Assembly: GCA_900095095.1 (NCBI GenBank)
Contig: FMBT01000291.1
Coordinates: forward strand, 682,001 to 746,000
Reading direction: 5' to 3'
From: Fragilariopsis cylindrus CCMP1102
Taxonomy: Eukaryota > Bacillariophyta > Bacillariophyceae > Bacillariales > Bacillariaceae
Length of the DNA: 64,000 bases
Shown here: one piece after another, positions 56,812 through 64,000 of the stretch
Numbering within the stretch: the first letter of the stretch is position 1
Layout: each line of letters opens with the position of its first letter
The notes under the pieces: model-generated
The model's database searches: none
What the model saw: the letters and a program-made list of their open reading frames with translations, nothing else
Told to the model about the DNA's origin: nothing
Made by a program: the position numbers and the translations under genes

Positions 56812-59062
56812 ATGGCATCCGCCCTTCAAGTAATGAAAGCCAACCAGGGCCAGGGGATGGGAACGTTTCCCGATGAGATGCTGGAAGCTTTCGCTGAAAT
56901 TATGACTCTAAATGAGGTCGAAGATGGTCACATTTTTGTCAAGGAAGGCGAGAGTACGTATGTCTGTCTATACACGGTGTAATTATTTTGACGAAACGCG
57001 AACTGATCTCCAATTATTCTCACAACTTTTATCCTATTTTGAATAATATCGTGCATGTGTGTTTATGTAGAAATTTCCAAAATTATGCTTGTCGAAAGCG
57101 GGAAGTTACTCCGTACCAGAATGAGTGCCCCTGACGAAGAAAAGGAAGGTATCATGAAAGCTGGAATCGATAAGATCAAAGAAAATTCGATCGTCGTGGA
57201 TGAAATTTTGCCTGGAACTCATGCAACTGGTTTATTCCACAATTTTGAGGCTGGAGCTACTGCATTTGCTACCATTACTTCTTCGGGTCCTTCCAAGATA
57301 TGGTGTATACCAGGTGATAAGTTCCGTGCTGTTGTCACTAAGCCAGAGTTTAGCATACTCATGATGGCAACTATGGCGAAAACAGTACGTACATACAAAA
57401 AATCTATGCGTGGACTACTCGACAAAATTCAAGACAGCGGTATCTCTGACGTTGAGAAAGGAATCCATATCCTATCGTACGATGCAACAAGTTGGGTCAT
57501 TGATAATTTCAACGTTGCTATTAAAAAATTCAATAGCGAAAATGACTTCAAACTTATCATGGAATATACCACCGATAGACTTTCGTCGAAAAGTGCTAGT
57601 TATGCTGCAGGATTCGACGTTGTCTGTTTATTCGTTAATGATACCGCTGATGCAGAAACCATTCAAATTCTTTCGAATGGTGGAGTTAAAATGGTACGTA
57701 TTATCATTCATTCCCCTGTATATATGTTCTTCTTCTTCTTCTTCTTCTTCTTCTTCTTTCAATAGGCCAACTGACATTTATCTCTAAACTATATAGATTG
57801 CTAACCGTTGTGCAGGTTTTGATCGAGTTGATACTAAGGCTGCTTTGGCATACGGTGTCTCCCTAGCTCGTGTTCCTGCTTACTCTCCATATGCGGTCGC
57901 CGAATTTGCTATATCATTACTCATGGGTGTCAACAGAAAGATCGCGAGGGCATCCAGTCGGGTCAAGTAAGTTTAGAATATCGACGATTTCTTGATAACA
58001 TATATACAGGAAGACGTCTTTCCAAAGGAAAATATTGGACTTGTACGGACTATAAATACTAATTAGCTTCTTTCTATTCCAAAACAGGATGGGGAACTTT
58101 TCACTTGATGGTGGTCTTATGGGTACTGATATTTATGGAAAGGTGAGGTGTGCATGCATTTGTCGTTATTATTGTAGCATGCAGTAGCTAATTCAAAGTT
58201 TGACATAAACAATATTCTTACCTTATGCTCCGTTTCGCGTTGTTAATCTTTCAAAATAGACCGTTGGAGTTATGGGTACAGGAAAAATTGGACAAATACT
58301 TTGCCGCATCCTCACAGGATTTGGTGTGAATCTTATTTGCTTTGATGTATTCGAAGCTGACGCTATTAAAGAAATGGGTGGCAAGTACGTCACCAAGGAA
58401 GAAATATATACACAATCTGATATTCTTTTCTTGATGAGTAAGTACTGATAGCTACATTGATTTGATAGTATATTCTGTTGACGTAAACCCAAAAACCATT
58501 CCACTCACATAAAGTCTTTCTGACGATGAAAAATATGTCTTATGACGAAAGTGCCTCTCCTTCCTCCGACTAAGCACACTATCAATGACAGTATGCTTAA
58601 TCAGCTGAAACCTGGTGTCATCCTCATCAACTCTTCTCGTGGTGGACTTGTTGATACAAAGTCTGTTTTGAAGGGGATCCACGAAGGAATCATCTCAGGA
58701 TATGGTGCTGATGTATACGAAAACGAGTCTGATTACTTCTTCCAAGATTGGTCAGCCAAGAGTGTCAAAGATCCTACATTGGTAGTAAGTGAAGTACTGT
58801 ATTTTATTGAAAGGACAATACTCTCCATTGTTACTAGTATCCATACCAATCTTTCTAACATTATGATATTCGTACACTAAAATTACTGGCGTAACAGGCA
58901 TTGCTGGGAGAAAATCGAGTATTGTTGACGGCCCATCAAGCCTTTTTCACCCAAGAAGCTGTTGACGGCATCGTAAATACTACTATTGAAAACGTGAAAC
59001 TCTTCAAGGAAGGAAAGACCATGTATGACCACCCTAATAACTTCCTGCCTATTCGTGGCTGA
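56812..59062 (+). CDS. D-lactate dehydrogenase-like 2-hydroxyacid dehydrogenase fused to a cyclic-nucleotide-binding-like domain
   Basis: Seven exons (56812-56953, 57071-57693, 57797-57966, 58088-58142, 58260-58437, 58552-58784, 58898-59062) splice in frame to 521 residues; introns are 103-121 nt. Residues of about 20-130 look like a cyclic-nucleotide-binding barrel: VEDGHIFVKEGE, KIMLVESGKLLR, GLFHNFEAGATAFATI and KFRAVV. The usual GExA and Arg of the phosphate-binding cassette are missing, so binding is doubtful. The rest is a fermentative-type D-LDH: AGFDRVDTKAA, VPAYSPYAVAEFAISLLMG, the NAD loop GVMGTGKIGQ, then INSSRGGLVDTK (catalytic Arg), DVYENESDYFFQDWS and LTAHQAFFTQEAV (catalytic His). 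The enzyme interconverts pyruvate and D-lactate with NADH. The fusion suggests a sensor-linked dehydrogenase. Confidence 0.85.
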
Positions 59063-60192
59063 AGGCTTCTAATTGATATAATATGCTTATCGGAGAGAAA
59101 ATACGTTCAGTCCTTTTGTTCCTCTTGCCCGACCAAGTGGGAAAACATTATGTATTATATAGTCAGTATGTTTACGACTCATTTCTAGTATACTATACTA
59201 GTCCGTCATCATCTTACTTATTACTATTTCGTAAGTTATTTTAGAGAAATATGTGCATCGTATGCATATTATTATATGGCTCCACTCAGAAGCATCTTAT
59301 TCATTGTTGACGACATGCCGGCGTATTGTTTTCTGTCTAAATGATGTATCACTTGCTCCATTAAAGCAAAATGTGTCATCAAATCTTTGGGGGCTGTTCA
59401 TGTTATTTTTAATTAGTCTTTGAGAGAGTGTTGAATGTCTTTATCAAGAACTACATTCATCAACTTTAGATGATAAAGAAGGTGAAGACATATGTGGAGG
59501 TGGAGAAGCTGCTTGGTTGGATTATCAACAACAACAACAACAACAACAACACTTTTATCTGGAAACTTAGCAAGCCTACCTAACTGTCGCACAAACCAAA
59601 ATAGACAAGACTCTCTGCCTCTTGAGTCCATCTGCAAATACGCGTAGAAAGTTTAGCTGATTGATACTATCTTTTTGTGCCAATTGCATGTCATGTCATC
59701 ATTAAGATAATATAGACCCTCTATATTATGAACTTCTTCAGTGACTGTCATCTGAGTCTTTAATTGGATGAATAAGATGTAATGTATAGTACTTGTAAGT
59801 TTTCTGTTCCTCCTTTTGTTTTTAAATAGAAAAATAATTATAGTAGTTTTTGTCCTCCGGAAAAGATAACATAGGCCCTTTGACAATCATCGCCGAAACC
59901 GTCCCCACGCACAGCGCAATCACGCAGCAAATTGGTGTTTTTTTCACATAGTATTATGATGTACTTTTAATAGTACGTATAGTACGTGGATGTTGTACAT
60001 GCATATACCGTATTAGTGGAATGAGAACAGCTACTTCGAAGTAGTATCATAACAAAAAATCGATTTTTTTTTCTCATTTGCATTGCTGCTATCATCTCTA
60101 TCATTAATCGATCTATTACGCTAGCTATCCTATACTGGTGCATATTTGTCTCGTTTAAACCACTCTAACAGCATATATATATATCATACACG
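59063..60192. other. Intergenic, about 1.1 kb
   Basis: No supported gene. A (CAA)n run lies at about 59525-59550. The last part is AT-rich and includes ATATATATATAT-type repeats just upstream of 60193. Confidence 0.45.
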
Positions 60193-61413
60193 ATGGGATT
60201 CTTCAACTCAAGTAATAGAAAAATGAAAATGAGTAGTAGTTATGATGAAGCTAGAGATGAATACGAATACAATAAATATCACAACGGCGAATCATCGTCC
60301 CATGATGGAGAAGGAGGGAACAATAAAAGAAATAGTAGCAGTAATAAATCTACACAAGAAACGAAAAAAAGCCATTCCTTTCGATGGAGAGGTTTAAAGA
60401 GACAAAATAATGGACTGAAATATAATCGAAATTCATCATTAACATTAGGTACTGGCACAACCCTGTCCTATAATAACAATCCATCGAAAGATAATAATAA
60501 ATTCATTTCGGATGATGAAGACGATTATGATTCTTTTGATTCTGAAAGAATAGAGTTGTTACACTATGGTCATAGTAAACACGATGAGAACGGCGATGAT
60601 AACGACGATGATAACGTAATCAACGAATTAGTAACAGTACAGGATGATGATGAATCATCAGCGGATGGGTTACAAGAATTGGATCGTGCAACTGTTCGAT
60701 TAGATGGAATTGAAGTGTATGCTATTGTTTCAGCCTTAACGTGTGCAACATCAATTAGTTGCTTTGATAACTTTGAACCAACATCAATTGATATTATAAT
60801 GGAAGAGTATGCAGTATTTACATTCCTGGCGGACTTGTGTTACTTCGGTAGTGCCGCATTAGGGATGATGACTGGATTACATGCTACATTAATATTTTCA
60901 TTAGTAACAATGTACGGCCGTACAGCATTAGGGATTAATCGAGATGATGCATTCAATCAATTTTTTAGTAATACTGGCGGTGCACGATTTAGTGGATTCA
61001 AATCCTTCAAGTTATCATTGTATTGTTTCATGACACAATTGTCATTTTTAATACAAAAGAAATTCGTATTTACACCATTACGGCCATTGGTATTACTAAT
61101 CACTGGTTATCTTGCCTATACTCATATGTACAAGGATTCCGAGGCAGTATTGGCGGCTGCTAGTGTTATTTATTCGGCACCACCACCTCCTGTAGAACCA
61201 AGTAAAACAAACGGCACGGGATCACGCGTGTCGTCTATTGTTTCTACTAGATCAGGTGGTACTATTGCTGGTAAAAAGAGACGATCAGGTGTTAAAAAGA
61301 GAAGTTGTTCCCTTTCAATTTCAACTAGAAACTTTGGTGTGGATAAATCTGCAAGTAATTTTGATGATAATGACCTACCACGAACACCGGAGGACGATAT
61401 AAAGGAAGATTAA
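60193..61413 (+). CDS. Hypothetical multi-span membrane protein with charged N-tail
   Basis: A single exon of 406 residues from ATG 60193. About 160 residues of Asn-, Ser- and Asp-rich tail are followed by four or five hydrophobic segments: IEVYAIVSALTCATSISCF, YAVFTFLADLCYFGSAALGM, LHATLIFSLVTMYGRTALGI and LYCFMTQLSFLIQKKF, then LRPLVLLITGYLAYTH. A basic Ser/Thr tail follows (KKRRSGVKKRSCSLS). The membrane part looks conserved and the tails do not. I recognise no family; a transporter or channel-like function cannot be claimed. No slip is seen. Confidence 0.6.
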   Translation: MGFFNSSNRKMKMSSSYDEARDEYEYNKYHNGESSSHDGEGGNNKRNSSSNKSTQETKKSHSFRWRGLKRQNNGLKYNRNSSLTLGTGTTLSYNNNPSKDNNKFISDDEDDYDSFDSERIELLHYGHSKHDENGDDNDDDNVINELVTVQDDDESSADGLQELDRATVRLDGIEVYAIVSALTCATSISCFDNFEPTSIDIIMEEYAVFTFLADLCYFGSAALGMMTGLHATLIFSLVTMYGRTALGINRDDAFNQFFSNTGGARFSGFKSFKLSLYCFMTQLSFLIQKKFVFTPLRPLVLLITGYLAYTHMYKDSEAVLAAASVIYSAPPPPVEPSKTNGTGSRVSSIVSTRSGGTIAGKKRRSGVKKRSCSLSISTRNFGVDKSASNFDDNDLPRTPEDDIKED

Positions 61414-61997
61414 TAATGTACGCTAACAATTAATTCATCCTCTCCCCCCACCCTTTTACCATTATTATATCAAACCCATCGGTGAGACTGTACTGCTCGC
61501 ATGATGTGTATTATCGAATACACGATACAATATAAGTATAGTATATAAAATATATACAATATGAATGTTTTCTGAGATAAAATGATAGAAACGCGATTTA
61601 AGATTCGGAAACATAAATAAGAGCCAAATAGATATAATATTTTAAAGTTAGAATTGATATACTATATTACATCACATCACAAAACCTCATATCTAGTTCT
61701 ATATTGGTTGAACTATTACTAGAGTAATCGAATGAACGAATCCAATCTTCGTGCCGTTGCAGGTATTCTGTAGCAATCAGTACAGATGATATAAGATCGG
61801 GAGGGGTACACCATACGCTTTTTTTAAATGCAAACTAAGATCACTCAAATCAAAGCATATGCAGCTATTATTGCATACCGAAAAAAATAGCGAAAATAGT
61901 AATGTTTGAAGATTGCTTATTTTGTTAATCATAATAATATCTTCTATATAATATTGCTACTAATTATATTGTCAGCGCCAACAGCCATCCTTGATTT
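61414..61997. other. Convergent intergenic region
   Basis: No supported gene between the ends of the membrane-protein gene (plus) and the BTB gene (minus). It is AT-rich. Confidence 0.4.
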
Positions 61998-64000
61998 TTA
62001 GAGAATCCGTAATTGAGGGGGGATCTCGTTGATATACTCACCATGAACATTGTCTATGTCATCAACTAAGCTATTATTATCCGAACTTGAGTTTGACACG
62101 TAGGTTAAATCATTTAAATCATCTACATCATTTGAATCATTAAATTCATTCGTCAAATCGGAATAATCTAAATTATTACGCGTAGTACGATGGTGTTGAT
62201 TATGATCATCAGAGTTCTTCTTACCATTCATAGAACTCAATGTTTTACGCAACCGTTTCAATTCATGATTCATTTTGGACTTTTCATGTTTCCACCGTTG
62301 ATGTTTCAGCTGCCATTGCATCCGTTCATGTTCCCATTTCTGTTCATCAGCTACTCGATCTCGATTCGTTCCTTCATTTTTTCTCATCCATGATGATATT
62401 TGAGTTTTCATTTCACTTTTTGTTGTACGATGGTTCCGATCGGATATAGCAGTTGCTTTATGAGCTGCCTGAAGGTCGTCCGTTATAACTTCATGCTGGC
62501 TCTTTAAGGTGGATAATTCCTGTTGGATCGTTTCCTTTTCTTGCCGTGAGACTGATAATTGATTTGATGCTCTTATTAGTGTCTTTTGAAACCAATCTAC
62601 TAGTATATTTTGGTGTTCCTCCCGTAAAGATAAGGCTCGCATAATTCGCGTCACTCTATTTTGGTCAAGCTCTAGAAGCTGTTCCCATTCTTCGGATAAT
62701 GTCCCAATGCATTGTTGCTGAAATAAAATCAAAGAGGAAATGGAATCCTGAGAAGTATTTAAGTCCTTGTATGGAGCAAATTCATACTCAAGTGACGATT
62801 CTAATAATGTAATTGCTGAAGAAGAATTCAATACCAGTAATCTGCTTGTAAAATCATCGAAAAGTTCCATTGATAATTCCTTCCGATGAAGACAACAATA
62901 CTCGGTAATGAGCCGGGTCATGTATATAGAAGAGCTTTCTGTTGGTTGTTCCATCTCAGCTAAAATTAGGCATAAATGTTTGGGCGTTATTTCACCGAGT
63001 AGATTGGTACAAGATATATTCTCTTCTATCATAGATAATAAATCTCTGGAGCACACACCCAGGATATGCTCCAAAAATTCACCTTGATCGTAATAAAGGG
63101 AATCGATATAATATTGACAAAGATGTTCCCTTCCATCGACAGTCCCCAAGTCATCTTCGATGTAATCTGTGGCATGGTCCCAAAGACTATGATTTCGGAA
63201 ATAGTCAGCCAAGTAACAGAGACCAAGCGCATTTTCATTTGTAATTTCAAACTGCCCATTCCCGTATGTATAATCGAGGAAGCAGGGAATAATTCTACAT
63301 GATCGAGCGATTAATGGAACTCTCGTCGTCCTATTAATATTTTTATTTATTTCGGCTTGTCGGAAGACATCTTTAAAAAATTCACATGCACGTGGACCTA
63401 TCGCCAATGCTACACGATGGACGTGGAATACTTCAAAGTTTTTTGTTGACCGATTAAAGATATTAAGCTTCCAGTCACTCAAACTTTCAGATGGATTCAA
63501 TCTCCAGCACAAACTTCGTCCCGATTCTCCTACTTGGTTGGTTGCCAAGTAGTTACTAGAATTATAACTATCTTCGATCTTATTCATCCGATGGTACTGA
63601 TCATGCGGCTGCGATCTGAAAGAGGTCTCATCTTCTAGGAATTCATTCGTCCGGGAGGTGTTTGCTTCGTTCGGATATTCATAATTATATTCATGCGGCT
63701 GTGATCTCAAAGTGGTCTCATCTTCCAGGAATTCATTCGTCCGGGAGGTGTTTGCTTCGCTCGGATATTCATAATGGTCTTCAATCTTATTCAGCTGATT
63801 GTACTGATCATTTGGTGTTCTCAAAGAGGTCTCATCCGCCCGGAATTTATTCGTCAGCGATGTGCTTCTTTCGCTCGGATACTCATAACTATCTTCATAA
63901 TTATTCAGCTGATTGTACTGATCATGCGGCTGCGATCTCAAAGAGGTCTCATCCGTACAGAATTCATTCGTCCGCGACGTGTTTGGCTCGTTTGGATATT
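61998..64000 (-). CDS. BTB/POZ coiled-coil protein with N-terminal tandem repeats, 5' end beyond the window
   Basis: The frame is open from the right edge to the stop at 61998, at least 667 residues. The first 200 residues are tandem repeats (see separate entry). The BTB-like domain follows: SDWKLNIFNRSTKNFEVFHV, HRVALAIGPRACEFFKDVF, then FLDYTYGN and ALGLCYLADYFRN, typical of BTB in plants and stramenopiles. A helical middle (like a BACK region) leads to a coiled coil (RQEKETIQQELSTLKSQHEV ... KWEHERMQWQLKHQRWKHEK) and an acidic Asn/Asp tail. BTB proteins often act as adaptors of cullin-3 ubiquitin ligases; that is family knowledge, and the partner here is unknown. The first in-frame ATG at 63941 is inside the repeats, so the true start lies beyond 64000. 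Confidence 0.72.
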   Translation of the reverse strand, partial: YPNEPNTSRTNEFCTDETSLRSQPHDQYNQLNNYEDSYEYPSERSTSLTNKFRADETSLRTPNDQYNQLNKIEDHYEYPSEANTSRTNEFLEDETTLRSQPHEYNYEYPNEANTSRTNEFLEDETSFRSQPHDQYHRMNKIEDSYNSSNYLATNQVGESGRSLCWRLNPSESLSDWKLNIFNRSTKNFEVFHVHRVALAIGPRACEFFKDVFRQAEINKNINRTTRVPLIARSCRIIPCFLDYTYGNGQFEITNENALGLCYLADYFRNHSLWDHATDYIEDDLGTVDGREHLCQYYIDSLYYDQGEFLEHILGVCSRDLLSMIEENISCTNLLGEITPKHLCLILAEMEQPTESSSIYMTRLITEYCCLHRKELSMELFDDFTSRLLVLNSSSAITLLESSLEYEFAPYKDLNTSQDSISSLILFQQQCIGTLSEEWEQLLELDQNRVTRIMRALSLREEHQNILVDWFQKTLIRASNQLSVSRQEKETIQQELSTLKSQHEVITDDLQAAHKATAISDRNHRTTKSEMKTQISSWMRKNEGTNRDRVADEQKWEHERMQWQLKHQRWKHEKSKMNHELKRLRKTLSSMNGKKNSDDHNQHHRTTRNNLDYSDLTNEFNDSNDVDDLNDLTYVSNSSSDNNSLVDDIDNVHGEYINEIPPQLRIL
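63600..64000 (-). repeat. Coding tandem repeat, about 40-residue units
   Basis: At least four units spaced about 90-120 bases apart, in frame, reading roughly SQPHDQYNQLNKIED, YEYPSEANTSRTNEF and LEDETSLR. Nucleotide identity between units is high (AATTCATTCGTCCGGGAGGT is shared exactly by two units). The array continues past the right edge. Confidence 0.85.

Noticed and set aside
59413-59886. Two minus-strand frames of about 75 codons after the LDH gene
   Set aside because: One is built on a CAA repeat read as poly-Val; neither has a domain or start context.

Overview
The window is nuclear DNA of an AT-rich microalga, almost certainly a diatom. Four things point there. A fatty-acid desaturase at 45851-47551 is close along its length to the cytochrome-b5 delta-5 desaturase of Phaeodactylum. 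A DUF6824 protein carries the diatom-type block beginning TPQDVLSGRGGG. A RuBisCO-methyltransferase-like SET protein starts with a signal peptide ending at a diatom-style AF plastid motif. Genes are short and closely packed, with few introns of about 85-305 nt and GT(A/G)AGT-type donors. Low-complexity Asn, Gln and Asp tracts are common. The genus cannot be fixed from the sequence.

Layout. 0.7-8.0 kb: an OPR-type RNA-binding protein, an SLC25 carrier whose three middle introns are near-copies of one another, and a plastid SET methyltransferase. 8.5-25.2 kb: a CMD/AhpD-like enzyme, a membrane-anchored SGNH hydrolase, a PAXBP1/GCFC splicing factor, a CxxC/HxxxC zinc-finger protein, a UBA protein with a terminal SUMO-interacting motif, a Cys-rich PrsW-family membrane protease and a long disordered protein. 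Every gene in this stretch shows one-base reading-frame slips. 26.4-35.8 kb: a choline-transporter-like protein and the DUF6824 regulator, divergently arranged, then a gene-poor stretch. 35.8-43.0 kb: a DHHC palmitoyltransferase, a 2.1-kb element bounded by inverted arms of about 390 bp, and NOP14 with a Tudor-like insert. 43.7-52.7 kb: spermidine synthase, delta-5 desaturase, FMC1, a POR-like reductase, SF3B6 (found by reading across two slips) and a mitochondrial MTHFD. 53-64 kb: a secreted or Golgi sulfotransferase, a bestrophin channel, a D-lactate dehydrogenase fused to a cyclic-nucleotide-binding-like domain, a four-span membrane protein and a BTB coiled-coil protein that runs off the right edge.

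The genes are independent eukaryotic units rather than one pathway. Loose themes are RNA processing (OPR, PAXBP1, SF3B6, NOP14), plastid and mitochondrial upkeep (SET, carrier, FMC1, MTHFD) and membrane lipid supply (delta-5 desaturase, choline transporter).

The strongest novel signal is the set of three homologous introns at 4393-4951, which look like introner elements. Next are the long inverted-repeat element, several unusual domain fusions, and the clustered one-base frame slips. The slips are best read as assembly deletions, because they also disrupt genes such as SF3B6 that are normally essential.
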